DNA from: Lineus longissimus
Lineage: Eukaryota; Nemertea; Pilidiophora; Heteronemertea; Lineidae
NCBI RefSeq assembly: GCF_910592395.1
Contig: NC_088308.1
Coordinates: 1,490,001 to 1,550,000, forward strand
DNA: 60,000 bases
Reading direction: 5' to 3'
Made by a program: the position numbers and the translations under genes. Positions within the stretch are counted from its first letter, which is position 1. Every line of letters starts with the position of its first letter. The notes under the pieces were generated by a model that saw only the letters and a list, made by a program, of their open reading frames with translations, was not told the DNA's origin and searched no databases. Shown here piece by piece: positions 23,543-35,568 of this stretch.

Positions 23543-26500
23543 TACATTCTTGGCCAGCTTCACCAGTTTTTTTTTGTATCAGTCTGGAAGAAGTATACCA
23601 GGGTTATGATAGAATGAAGAATGACAATGGGAAAATCATCATCATCCCCTCACCAATCCCATCAAATAGTCTCAATCTTTTGCCAAACAATAATCTCATA
23701 ATCATAGAAAGATTCCATCCCTGCAATAGGCTAATAGATTGTCACAATCGTTGCCAACTATTTATTCTGCATGATTGCTAGAGCAAACAGATCATCCAAT
23801 CTTCTCCACCCTGCTGCATAATTCTATTGACAATTATCATTATGGAAATACATCTGAATCTGCCATAAGCAATGCTAAGAAAAAGTACATGTTGGTCGTG
23901 CAAGGCCAAGTTCGAGTGTTAGCTCGTTAAAGGTCTTTTAACCGGGTGTTGCACTGTGAGTGGTTTGCTATCAACGTACACAGTCCCTTGTGGTCACAGC
24001 TTGCTTCAAAATTAATCCAACATCGCTGAAAGCTGTGCTTCAGCCAAAGACGGTATGCCCAAGTGCTCTTGTCATCTCTTCAACTCCTATCCCAATCTGC
24101 CAGCGAAGACTACAAACAAAACAAAATACAAGTGATTTTTGGGGAGACCTCATATCTTCCATTTTCAACAGCCAAAAAGAATCAGACCAATGGGAACCAG
24201 TTCTGATGACCGTATAACAAACACCCCATCTCAATTCCGGACAAGCTATTTTCGGTAACCCCAACACAATGTTTGCTCTTCCAGAATCGCACTCATATAA
24301 GGTCGACTTATCCCGAAATTCCTTGTTGTTTTTGGTCCATCCCTGTGTCCCGACTATTGGAAAGGCTGGGCTCATCTCCCTGCGGTCTGCTGGAGTACTC
24401 TTGACAAGGATCCTCATCACATCTCATTACAGACTCAACGTGTGATCTATAGACAAGATGTCAGAGAGCCTACAGATGGACGGGGATGTTGGTTTATGGA
24501 AACGTCAGTAGTCGGATTGAGGCAATAATAAAGACCAGAGCAAGGTGTGCAGAGAAAACATTCCACCATGTCATGAGAGTGCTTCAATGGTGATGTCCGC
24601 ACTTCCTCCCTGGACGCCTGATGACCAACTCATATCTGCTGCTCACCTCAGATGTCTGCTGCAATGGTAGATCTGCTGTTCACAAAACAGATGAAAATTC
24701 AATATGAGTACACACCAGAGAATCAGCTGATATATCAACAAATGGAGATGCACTTTTCAGTGTCTTTGTAAAATACTTGATTCATCAATGATTGATTTAC
24801 GCCGAGTGGAGTCTAGAACAGTAGAAAAACATAACCCAGACAAATCGCGCATTAAAATTTACATATCGGGCGCCCCTATAGGCCTGAGCGTGGAGATAGA
24901 GGTTAGGATAATATAATAACGTTATGGTAATGATTATCATATTGTTAGGTGAACAGATGTCACGTACTACATCGTACATGTTTACAATATTGGTTACAAT
25001 TATAATTGGAAAAGAAGGGAGTTTGGTCCCATTCATCGAAAAGCCATTTAACAATGGCACATTATAAACGCCATCTTCAGTCTTCGGCCAAGGAAACCCT
25101 GAAACAAAAACTGGTGGCAAGAAACAATCCTCACATCAGACATGGGGAATCAATCTGCATGGATCAGCCATTCCAATGACCACCTGGTACCTGAATATTT
25201 CACTACAATGGGAAAAGCATTTAAAAAACACCTACCTTTTATTCTGTATTCAAATATGTATCCAAAATGTTCTTAATACAATTGAAAATTCAGAAATAAT
25301 CCAAATGTTAGATCCTCCAAATCCGACTGAACCTTCAAAATAGATCTCCGGATGACAATTTTTATGTTAGTGCATGGATTCCTATTCAGTTTGTCAAAGG
25401 CTGACAAAGGGCAGTATCCTTATCAGTCGACTGATACGTCCATTGGATCTCACAGGCTCAGCAGCTTCATAGGCTCAGTGACTCTCTTCTACAGGACGAT
25501 GTATCCTGATTATATAGTCAAGTGACCAGGAACAATAGTTGTCAATGCCCCGAGCAGCGGTAATGTCTGCGTTGATGTTTACATGCAACTGTGTAACAAC
25601 CAAGTTAATCCAATTCTCCGGTCGGACCTAGCGGCAATGATTTTCTTGGTTTCATGCAAAGTGCTCCAGAATGCATAATTAAAAGTAACTAGAAACGGAG
25701 GTCATCCAGGCACAGCACATCTGCCCTCTCAGACAGACCAACTAACAATAGTAGTAAATTGATACTAGTAACATACATGTATCAAACTTACCTGGTCAGT
25801 GTAATAAATATATCAAGTATGTATGTGATTGTAATCAGGTATAATCCCAATGTATGTGAAGTAAGTGGTTGGTAAAGTATGGTCTAAATCCCACCAAAAA
25901 TGAAGCCTTACAATAGCAAAACATTGACCATGTCCAATCAGGTATTCTATCCCTAATCAATGACTTTATAGTAATAATAGCTTTCCTATTATGTTGGAAC
26001 AATGGAGAGTCACAGTAGTCCTTTTAAACTATGAAGTCCATTTCCTTACAAGGAAAACCTAGCCCAGTCAGTGTACATGTATACACCTGTCAAAGTTTTG
26101 TATTTCCATGTAGGCCTTCATACATCTACATGTATATAACATGTGACCTAAGCCTTTACAATAGCCAATATTTACCTTCTATTATGTACACAGTCCTGGT
26201 TGAATAGAGGGGATGTCACCTTTGAATGGGGCCATTTCAAGCATTCCAATCACTCTAATTACAAAGCCCAGGTGAATACAATCAGGTTGCTATGTTGGCT
26301 GTCAACCAGGCAGTGCCTCATTACAAAGCCAATTAAGGACTTTTAATCGAGTATTAACATACTCTTCAACATCTAATACATTATTGGTATGTTGCTTGTT
26401 TCCACTGTATTATTCACTAAATGCTGAAGCTGTTGAGATGATAATATGATCATTGGGACATGACTTTTATCAAGGTTTTGGGATTCGGCCACCTCAATGG

Positions 26501-26545
26501 AACTTGTTGTTGCTGATACCATCCCTGCAGTGGTCACATTCTGCC

Positions 26546-26616
26546 TGTGGAGTGGTGTAGTGCTTTTATAGTGTGCCCGATTCCTAATGGAGAGGTCCTG
26601 AGTTTGTATCTGCCCC
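26546..26616 (+). mobile_element. decayed tRNA-derived SINE-like sequence
   Basis: An A box (TGGTGTAGTGC at 26,553) is followed about 47 nt later by a decayed B box (AGTTTGTATCT, changes mostly of the CpG-decay type from GGTTCGANTCC), with a cloverleaf-like middle (CCCGATTCCTAATGGAGAGG). This pattern is typical of tRNA-derived SINE heads in invertebrate genomes. No terminator or tail was identified, so a tRNA pseudogene is equally possible. It lies in the supposed RAPGEF intron 3, in sense-opposite orientation. Confidence 0.5.
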
Positions 26617-29600
26617 AAACCACCAAGCACCTAACTCACTGTAAGCTTCCCAACTGGTCTATGTAGCAACCAATCCATTACAAGAATTGCAATTACCCTA
26701 AAGCTGCAACAGGATATTAAAGTGAGGATATCTTGGGTTAGCAGCGTGGTTCTATTCTCCCGTGGCACATCAAACTCCTCTCAATGGACATCTCATGTCA
26801 GTTAGATTATGCAGAGGAACCTTGGACGTAGAATACTGAATATGGTATAACAGCCTGCTGTCCCTACTCACTGAAATGAAATGTTAGTTTCTGTACATGT
26901 GCTGTCTCAAAGCTCTATTCATTCCTAAACCTGCCCCTCAAATCATCATTCCTCCAAACAGATCAAGAGACTCTACAAGATCATATGTGTGCTGTATTCC
27001 AAGAGGAGACTCTCTTAATCTTACCAAGAACTTTTCTCCTGGGAAGAGAAAATGATTAGAAAGATGGTCGGATAAACTATTTAAGAGGCTGTCTCTTAAG
27101 TACCCGGTAACATAACGGCACTCGCGCACACTAGATGATCCCGGTGGAAAACATAATGCCACACTTTAGCGCTTCTAATTTCACCACTCACTTTTATAGC
27201 AGCGTTCCAAGGAAGTGGGTTCCAGAAGACAGAAAACAGGCATTGCAGACAAGTACAGACTGTGTGGCCATTTCTCTATGGTTGAGATTGAGGCACAACC
27301 CTAACAAAAACAACAAAGTATGAAGGTCTGTGGTGTCATCAAATCCTGTGCAAATTCATTTAGGCAACACTTGGCTTTAGTAATAGTTGTATGAGGAATC
27401 AACAACTCTTTAGAAAGCGTCGCTGACAAGCTGCATACATCCTTAGTCATTTGTAGTTTCATAAGAGTTGTGAAATCTGCCGATAGTAATCATGTAGTAT
27501 ATGTTACTGTACATCTACCGATAGATTCTGACAGCAAAATAATATACATTATTCAAGGAACCACTATTACACAGAAAACACCCAGAAAAACCTGACGATT
27601 GTCATGAGACGCAAGAAAAGATCGAAGTCATTACAGAAAAGAATACAAACAAGCAAAGATCAAACATATTGCTTTCAAATTATTTGGAGACAACGGGAAC
27701 TTACCAAATCAGCCCGAGTGCAAAATCCAAGCTCGGTCGCCAAAATAATGCAAAGCGTCACTATTCTGATGAGCACACCGTATTCCAATATCTACCAAGC
27801 TGACGTCGCCAGCTACACACGATCGTGTTCTCCCCTTGCTAGCAGAGTAACGCTGAACTATAATCAATGGTAATTCAGACTTTATGACTGAAACCAACAA
27901 TATCATGAAGTTGAAACCTATCGAGTCGTGTTTAAATAAGAGTCGGATAAAGTGCAGAATCATGTGGCTCATTTGCCTGATCGGTGACGAGAGTGTAAAA
28001 ATAATAATAAGACGTGCAAAACATCATGTTAACCCTTTTGATTCTCAATGAAGTAGATGCCAGCACTGTGAGTTCATCACAGCAAAGTGTTGATCTATGA
28101 GGAATCTCAACACAAACTGACTGATGGCAGAGTAGATACTGTAAAAGACAGCATCCACTAGTCATATGCCACTGGAGCGTTTTTTCCTGTCTGGCCACTG
28201 CGCGATAAACATGCATGGATCTACCAGTTGGCGTCTTTTGACGCCAATGGTGTTCTCAACCAACTGCGCCAGCAAGGAATTTGAATTTCTAAATACCAAC
28301 TGGAGCCTCATGTAGTTTTTCACAGCAGCATCATGCTTGGGAAAATGCTCTCACGGAATCAGTGGAATCAGTCCTTTGGATCGTGACTGCCATCTTTGCT
28401 CCCAAGTGGTTCGAACCATTCGAGGCTAGGTTGAACGTGGCAGTGGGAACAAGAGGTCTGAACAAGACCATGCGTGGCAGAGTACACAATCACTCTCAAA
28501 CTGTCAATACCAACCTGCTTTAGTCAAACATGACCCATCGATTGACAGAAACACATGTTCTTACCTTCCACAAGGGCACAACAGAGACGCATCCGAACAC
28601 TGATGAAAAAACGTGCTTCTATCCATCGCACAAGTCTAAAGCTTTCTCAATCAGTTTCCTCAATGGATTCAATGAGAGTGGAATACCTGGATGACCTGGA
28701 GCCAGTGATCCTTGGCTAAACTCTCCACGTAACATCTCAATATGTGAGTAGTAACATCACACTTCTAATGGAAGAGCATAACCAGCAACACAAACTTAAT
28801 GATGTGATAAAACAGCCAAGTCGAACTCTAAAGTTTATTGGGATATTCCTGGATGCAACAGGCATTATCAATGGTACCTTGCCCGCTGCTGGCAGATTGT
28901 CATGGTGGAAAAGACTGAAATTGAAAACATTAGCTAGTAACTCCCAACATGTTTGGGTTGTCCTGTTTGTGGGGGCTGATTTCTCTGTGATAGAGTGGAC
29001 AAGTCATGTCAAACAGTAGTGATTTCCTCTCCGGTCATCAGTCTTCTCCAACATAAATCATTTTCAGGGCTAATGTGTGATAGCTACCCAGCCGTAATCT
29101 GACATCCACCATCTTGTTATTTTATCCTGTAAAAGCTCTTGAAACTTAAAAACAACAATCTCACCTTTCTGAACAACCTTGATGTGGATGGATGATTCAG
29201 TTTAACTGATGGAAAGTATGGATCATTAGCTCAAGTTCAAGCTACAGTATATATGTAATAAGAACTTCATAGGGATTAACCTGAACTAGTTTTGACAGCC
29301 AGGTAAAGTGAAGAAACCTTACATCAGAGATCATAGCCAGCTGGAAGAGGCACACAGCAGATACACTTAGACTTAATAAAAGCCATGGCGGCTCAATACA
29401 AATGTAGGTTGTTTCTTTCATTAGCCATTAGAATTTGAACTTCCAAATTATCTGCAAAATATTTTCTTGGCTTGAATTCATTTTGACTGGTAATAGGCAG
29501 GTATCTTTGCTAACTCAGCCATTAACTTGGCTCATTAGAGAGTAAGGAGAAGCTAATAAGCCAGCACTTGCTCTCAGCAGGGAGAACTATTACCTTAACC

Positions 29601-29941
29601 ACAAATGCTACTTCGACTAATAAACAAGTGCACACTTCCTCACCAGGTCCTCTATAAGCATCCAACAGAGATGCCATCTGAAGTCACTGAAATGAACTAC
29701 TGCCACTTCACCTTGCAGTGGCATTCTATTTCACTGACCTGGCTTATCAGTCATTTCAAGTCATATCAGATACATTAACATAGATAGGGAGAATATCAAC
29801 AAGGATAAGTTACTCCATTATTTCGGACACTTGACATCGGGTTTTTCTCCATGATTTCAGACCTGGGGGTTCAAAACAAATACTTGGCAATAACCTTTTT
29901 ACACCTACACAATTAAACATGACACACAAAGATGAACTTAC
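26617..29941. other. start of RAPGEF intron 3, no further exon recognised
   Basis: The intron starts with the donor GTAAGT at 29,941. I searched by eye on the minus strand for the next conserved segments (SFGK, CxCxVLEPSEMIVV, SRRRFRK) and did not find them. A weak 35-nt microexon candidate is at 28,565. Confidence 0.6.
28565..28599 (-). CDS. possible 35-nt microexon
   Basis: A good acceptor (CACGTTTTTTCATCAG) and a consensus-like donor (GGAAG|GTAAGA) enclose 35 nt. Joined to the phase-2 end of RAPGEF exon 3 this stays open (C-VRMRLCCALVE-G), but the residues do not resemble the expected CSFGK segment. It may be a decoy splice pair in a long intron. Confidence 0.12.
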
Positions 29942-30025
29942 CAGCTTCTGGGCAGATACATGGAGTTATCGATGAAGACAGAGCCAGCCATCAGGATGTA
30001 CCAACAAGTGTTCATCTCACCAGCA
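29942..30025 (-). CDS. RAPGEF2: RAPGEF2/6-type Rap GEF, third coding exon (core of cNMP-binding-like domain)
   Basis: The exon (84 nt, phase 2 in and out) lies between TTCTGTTACAG and AGCTG|GTAAGT, a consensus donor. After completing the split Cys codon it encodes AGEMNTCWYILMAGSVFIDN and then SMYLPRS. This matches the family signature 'CWYILLSGSV' followed by 'S-M-LP', the beta-strand core of the first cNMP-binding-like fold. The three exons together give 93 codons plus 2 nt without a stop. In relatives the next residues are CSFGK..., so the following exon should begin with the third base of a Cys or Trp codon; I found no such exon at lower coordinates. The REM, PDZ, RA and CDC25 catalytic domains are therefore outside the window or unrecognised. 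Confidence 0.9.
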
Positions 30026-31206
30026 CTGTAACAGAATGACATTGATAATATAGCAAATTTTAAAGGAACAAGTTGGCCATGAGATATCTGACTTCTACAA
30101 TGGATAACTGGACTGCAAGGCCGTGTTTGTTATCGCCATCGGCTTGAGAGTGATATTACGGTACATGGTGGCGGTCAAGGGTATTATCTTCCTGCACAAC
30201 TTAATAATTCCACACTCAAGTTGTCCCTCGGACATATAAACATAACATCCCTTTGAACAATTACCATTTTAAAAACAACTCCTGTGACTTATTTTGAGAG
30301 ACGGAAGCATGTTTTCGTGTAATTCAGTATAATTGAACAAACAATGAAGATTATAAATGTAACCTTTAAGAGATAACACTTGACCTGATCCAATAACATC
30401 ATGCCCGAATTGAAAAAAATTGGGTCACAGACAAGAACATGATGTGATGGAACTTTCCAACAATTCCGGCCTTAATAAGGTATCTCAAGAGTACCTGATC
30501 AATTTTGAAAGATGACCCCACCCAGCAGTCGAGCAGGACAAAAGGCACCAACAGTTTTCACTCAAAGTGAACATGATCACGTAGATGAGATATCATCATG
30601 ACTGTTCCGAAAGTGAAATTTTGGCATAGAATCAAAGAATGGATAAGTTTGTGGATCTCATTTATACTCAACTATGACACCATTGCATCTCTCAACACAC
30701 AATTTGCTGAAACACTTGAAGAGACATCTGGTGAAAGACAACTGAGAACTAATTCTGTAATCTAAATTTCTGCTTTGACCATGCACAACATAAACGGTGA
30801 ACATGACTACATCCCCTATTGCTGACCTTTAGGCGTGTTCACTGTTCAAGATGTGCATGTCAATTGTCATTTTCAGATCAGAGAATAGGAAGATGAACCC
30901 CAGGCCATATTTGCCAACATTACAAAGGCATCAAGTTCTGTATAAAATCTAAATAATTTAAAGCACCAGTGGCTACTGGAGCACAATTCATTGATGGCAC
31001 GTAGAAGGGAACATCATACATGCATGCCAAACTGAAAGTCTTGCAAGCATTGATTGCTCAAGACGACTGCCTCCCTTGCAGCTCGTGTCCCATGGATACT
31101 CCCCAAGACAAGTTGTTCTAAGGGAAAATTTGTCCATGCTTGCTTCCCAAGAAAAATTCTCCCCCATTACCGTCTCTGCAATGTCTGCTTCCATCGCTAT
31201 ACCTAC
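30026..31206 (-). other. RAPGEF intron 2
   Basis: This 1.18 kb intron begins GTAGGT and ends TTCTGTTACAG. I see no gene or repeat inside it. Confidence 0.8.
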
Positions 31207-31334
31207 CAATAGAGAATAGAATTAGCCTGGTGGTGTTCGTATCTGACATGGCGGCATATTGCCCTCAGTGATGGCTCGCGAAGGGACCGCAGTGCTTCCA
31301 GGCCGTGCAGGAAACTGAAGATGATGTCCAACTC
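31207..31334 (-). CDS. RAPGEF2: RAPGEF2/6-type Rap GEF, second coding exon (start of cNMP-binding-like domain)
   Basis: The exon (128 nt, phase 0 in, phase 2 out) is bounded by TTTCAATTGCAG and TATTG|GTAGGT; a donor 4 nt further on would put a TAG in frame. Its 42 full codons read ELDIIFSFLHGLEALRSLRE, then PSLRAICRHVRYEHHQAN, then SILY. This closely follows the RAPGEF2/6 N-terminal segment ('IYSYLHGME-LSNLRE-QLRLM---RYER---N-VL'), the helices before the first beta strands of the degenerate cyclic-nucleotide-binding domain. The domain is thought to be regulatory and is not a canonical cAMP sensor. The split codon TG|T joins to the exon at 30,025. This is the most diagnostic exon in the window. 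Confidence 0.9.
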
Positions 31335-33017
31335 CTGCAATTGAAATGACAAAAGTTAGATATGATATGTCTTTTTTAACCGGCAACTAATCATAAGATT
31401 AGCATTGGGGTTTTCCAATATGTTTTCACTGGTTAAAAGAGCAAAATCTATAAAACTCTGCACTGCTTCATACATGTACATGCCCCGAATCTTGGACAGC
31501 CAAGATTCACCTTATGCCCATGCAGTCACCTTTGAAATATTTCAGGAAGTACTTCACTTTCAGATGACTGAAACAACTTTGGAGTGAGTCACATGTGAGT
31601 AAATCAAATTCGAATCACAATGACTCTGCAATGTTATGTCAACTGCAAAGCCATGACAGTCCTTGTGCAGGGTTCAGTTACAACTTTTAACCCTGCCACA
31701 AAAACTGTACATGTATGTCAGAGGAGACAGCATGGATGCATTTACTACGAGTATGACCAGCAAAAGATACGTGATATTTTGATGATACACATGGGTGTAA
31801 CAACACAGTTCAGAGAACAAAAGAAAATGCCACAGGCACAGTTCTGAACATGCTGGCTGAATATCTCTTTATCCACGCTATGGGCTAGCCCAGCACAGTG
31901 ATGACTCATCCCCTTAGCTTGTGCAGAGGAGACAAATGAACTACATGTAGGGAGTGCAACAATAGCGTGCAAATAGAAAATAGGTTTACACCTCGGGATC
32001 CATTGATTTGCACCTGTCATAGATCTTATTGCAGTACCAGTTCAATAAGCGCTCCGATACATACGTCAGTGATTGATAGCTTGATAGCAGAATAGTAACC
32101 TACACTGAAGTGGTATAATAGGCACACAATATTGTCAAAGACTTTTGGTAAATTAGAGGAAGATGCATTTAAAATCCACCAAATCAACAACAAAGCTTTG
32201 TTGAGAATACCTACATGTAACTGGGTCTTCATTTCAATTGCATTGACTAGTTATACCGAGTTCAAGGTTTCTTGAATTCGCTAAATATCAACAACAGGAC
32301 ACCACAGACACCCCATTGGCATTGGTGGTTTCAAACATGACTGGATTACACCATGTAGAGGTCTGTCAGTATTGCATGAGATGAATCACACTGCCCACTG
32401 CACCTGTGTCGCCTTGACACAGTTCAAATTCCCAGCGACCTTAGCAACCAGGGACAGTTGACAAACACAAGTCTCATTCTCAGAAGTACTTTTTCATTTC
32501 AACTGCCATGATATAGCCATGTACAAGAGTACGAGAAATATGCATTATGTATTTTAATACCTGAATATGGAGATCAATCGATAATGTTCAGCTGCCACAC
32601 ATTTCTACTATGTTCTACATCAATATGATCATGTACACAGGTTGACACTGACAGGGGCATGATGGATGAAGTAGCATGTACTTACTGAGTGTTGACAGTT
32701 GGGGCCTTGTAATGCCAGTGATCGCTGGGAATCCCAAATCATGCCTTTTTTCAAAACTTTGCAACTACCATGAGTGAGAAGGTTTGTCTGTTGTCACTGT
32801 CTGAGGTTACTTTTAGCAGGTTTGAGACACACACTATCCCCATCAACATGATCAACCGCCACCCAATTCACTTGGGTTACATTCTATTTTCGTCAGGGGG
32901 TTTATACATGATAACACATTATTTGTTCATGATTTGGTTGTGATGAAGCATGAAAGACCACAGAAACAAAATAAAAGCATACAAAATCACAAGTTTTGAG
33001 AGGAAACTTTTACAAAC
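31335..33017 (-). other. RAPGEF intron 1
   Basis: This 1.68 kb intron begins GTTTGT and ends with a modest pyrimidine tract and TTGCAG. A plus-strand ORF at 31,405-31,587 and others are short and unrecognised. Nothing else is supportable here apart from scattered ACATGTA palindromes. Confidence 0.8.
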
Positions 33018-33086
33018 CTGAGGCAGTCTCTCATGAGCATGCTTCCTTAAACAGCTTATCAGGTCCCTCTCTCCGTAGTAATTCAT
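33018..33086 (-). CDS. RAPGEF2: RAPGEF2/6-type Rap GEF, first coding exon
   Basis: This exon encodes the first 23 residues (starts MNYYGERDL, ends HERLPQ) of a PDZ-GEF, an exchange factor that loads GTP on Rap1/Rap2 at the cell cortex. The ATG (33,086-33,084) sits in a good context (CACCATGA) with an in-frame TAA 15 nt upstream (33,101-33,099), which fixes the start. The exon ends CAG|GTTTGT in phase 0 at 33,018. Spliced to the exon at 31,334, the protein runs ERLPQ-ELDII, matching the 'ER-TP-(E/D)DL' stretch that precedes the first cyclic-nucleotide-binding-like domain of vertebrate RAPGEF2 and RAPGEF6 as I recall them. A possible acceptor (TTTATCCAG, AG at 33,106-33,105) suggests a 5'-UTR intron upstream. 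Invertebrates usually have one PDZ-GEF (fly Gef26/dizzy, worm pxf-1), so the 2-versus-6 distinction may not apply. The short exon alone would be weak; its continuity with the next two makes it convincing. Confidence 0.82.
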
Positions 33087-35568
33087 GGTGCCGAAGTTTT
33101 AATCCTGGATAAATTCAACAAGAACTGGAATCCTAAAGGTCATACTGAATTTGGTACGGTATCCTAACTCGGAAAGTTTGGTTCCAAATGCACCATGTTA
33201 TCCTTCTTGAGACCAACAGTAAAGTATACCACATCAATTCAGGTTCACCTGATTCGATTTGAAGGACGGTTGTTGATCACAAATAATTCACTCTAGTTAT
33301 ACTTGTGGTCACGTTCTTGCACAGAAGAAAAGGGTAAATGTAAATCCTCCTAAGAATAACACATAACAAGATACAATTCACTACAACTCTAATAAAACTT
33401 CTTGACCAATTATTCCAGTGAATGATCCAGTTAAATGGATGGAAATGATACTCGAAACAACCACTTCACAAAAGCATGGACGGTACAGTTGTCAAGTGAA
33501 CACTTGTTTCCCAATGAAATCACACAGGTGTTTACCTGGATGGATTCAAGGGCAGGACATTAATGGACGAATTACAATATTTCTGGCAATATACTTCAAG
33601 AGCTTGAATTATGTATGTCTTCCGTAGAATGGAATCTTGATGTAAATGTTTTACACAACACTGGGCGTTTTTGTATTAGACACTATTTTGAAATTTCTCA
33701 AATACTTCTCTAGTTTGTTGATATTGCCTGGAAGGAACTTGAGGTCACTGGATGGATAGACGAATGGCGAGGGAGAATCTGGACGAATATCTGCATCTGG
33801 AGAATGCTTCAATACCCTATGAATTCCTCTGGGTGATTCTCGAGTTGTATCTTATAAAATAAATATTTTCATAACCTAGTTGAAATATTTTAACAAGTTT
33901 TGTATATTCTCTCATCAGGCATGTGTCCACCGAAGCGACTCACACTTGTTTTAAGTTCATACTAAGTCAGAATGGACGGTGAAGTCTACATTCTTGATAT
34001 GGATACATTGGACTGGACAAGACTTGTCCTTTTATGGATGGAAATAACCTGGATGGAAAAACACTATGGATGGACAATATGAAGTATCACAGAAGTCCCA
34101 GAAAGAGAACGTTCCGACTACATCTGGAAAAGATGAAATGCAACTGCAAGCTACATGTAGTTCCGGCCTTGCTCCATTGTTACTGCTAACACAAGCGCAT
34201 GTAATTGGCCCACTATCCTATAGGGGGGCAATTCACCACAATAAATTAGCAAATAATGATCCTAATGAGCAGCGGCCAAATAAAAATAGATCCTGATCTT
34301 GATATCATTGAAAATTCGCCAGTTCAACATCGATGACGTGCTCCTCTGTTGTATCTTATATACAGCCACCTGTAGAACTAACAAAGCTCGCATCGATGTG
34401 TCCGATTCAATGAGAATGAAACTGCAATAACTTATTTATGGAGATCATGTGAGACTGGATTATCTACTGTTCCCGCTATTCGTTCTGTTCTGCACAGCAC
34501 TACAGCATAGCATACACATCAGACGTGACTTAGAGAAATCACATCATCAGTGTTTGTCTTTATGGTAGAAATAGAAACTCAAGCACCAGATCAATAACAA
34601 TTTAAAAGTTCTGGACTCCCAATTTCACAATCTCAAACACATCTGTTTGGTCACTATGATGAATGCATGCTGGACTTGTTGATCGGTCACACCATGGATG
34701 ACTTTCTCCAATCACTTAAATGAAGCAAATGGCAAAAAGGTCAGCTACCACGAAATCTGAAATTTCCTCCAGTGGGTGATAAGTCTGTCCAAAGACTCAC
34801 ATCAACATGGGAGGTCTCCTGAAAAAGAAGGTCATCCATATAGATATTTGCTGGGAAAACGATTGTTACTTTCATGCTATTGCTACATAATTATCACCAA
34901 CATTTGGTGCAGTTAATGTTTCCATATCAGTTGTCAGTTTTGACCAGATCCGATGCTACAAATGAGTCACTTTGTTATGATCCTCAAAATCAAACACTCA
35001 GACCTGTGCGATGAAGAAAATGGCAGATGTGGATGCGCAGATGGATTGGAGGTTGCGTATCAATCAGCGTAAACTTTCAATCAAAACCACACCTGACCAG
35101 GCTCTCATCCCCTGGAGTTGTAATATCAGGAGTTAATCAGAATCTGAAGTGGTAAAGGATCACGTTCGGTGGAAAAGAAAGACATGGATTCACTCACTAG
35201 CATACTTTTGGACACACCCTGTATGCTACAGTGAGTATGTGTGATGTACACAACGGCCACACAGTCGTAGATTTTAGAAGATATTGGACTTATTGGTCAC
35301 AACACTACCCCGTTATCTAATTCCACAATAATTGACAAACAGCTCTATATATAACGTGAAATACAATTACCTATCAGAGAACGAGAACCTTAATTCACTC
35401 TTTATAAGATCCATTCTCACTGAATTTGCGACGAGTTTATAAGACAAAATTACACAAAACGATACACATGTCCTTGTTTACTTTCAGAACGAGGCTCCAT
35501 TATTGTCTTCACGAAAATAGGGTTGCCGGTCGTTTCGCTCCATGACCTTTTCGCCCCCAGTCTTTAAA
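33087..35568. other. RAPGEF 5' flank
   Basis: This 2.5 kb holds the immediate 5'-UTR (18 nt to a possible acceptor at 33,106-33,105) and, presumably, upstream UTR exons or promoter that I cannot define. Between about 33,420 and 34,080 the motif TGGATGGA or close variants recur at irregular spacing. The satellite array starts at its right end. Confidence 0.55.

Larger units (their letters stand above)
14900..26545. other. non-coding stretch, probable intron
   Basis: This stretch holds the G20 and G11 runs, the 75 bp tandem duplication and the window's longest unexplained ORF (16,617-17,111, minus, 164 codons), which I do not recognise. If RAPGEF intron 3 extends this far, all of it is intronic. 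Confidence 0.55.

Noticed and set aside
25760-25810. Second AG|GTAAGT junction on the minus strand (near 25,790) as another ratchet site
   Set aside because: The upstream sequence is A/T-mixed without a pyrimidine tract, so it is only a donor-like match.
27709-27855. Possible next RAPGEF exon with a good donor (TTTG|GTAAGT) near 27,706, minus strand
   Set aside because: In the phase required by exon 3 the sequence meets stop codons, and the open frame does not resemble the expected CSFGK segment.
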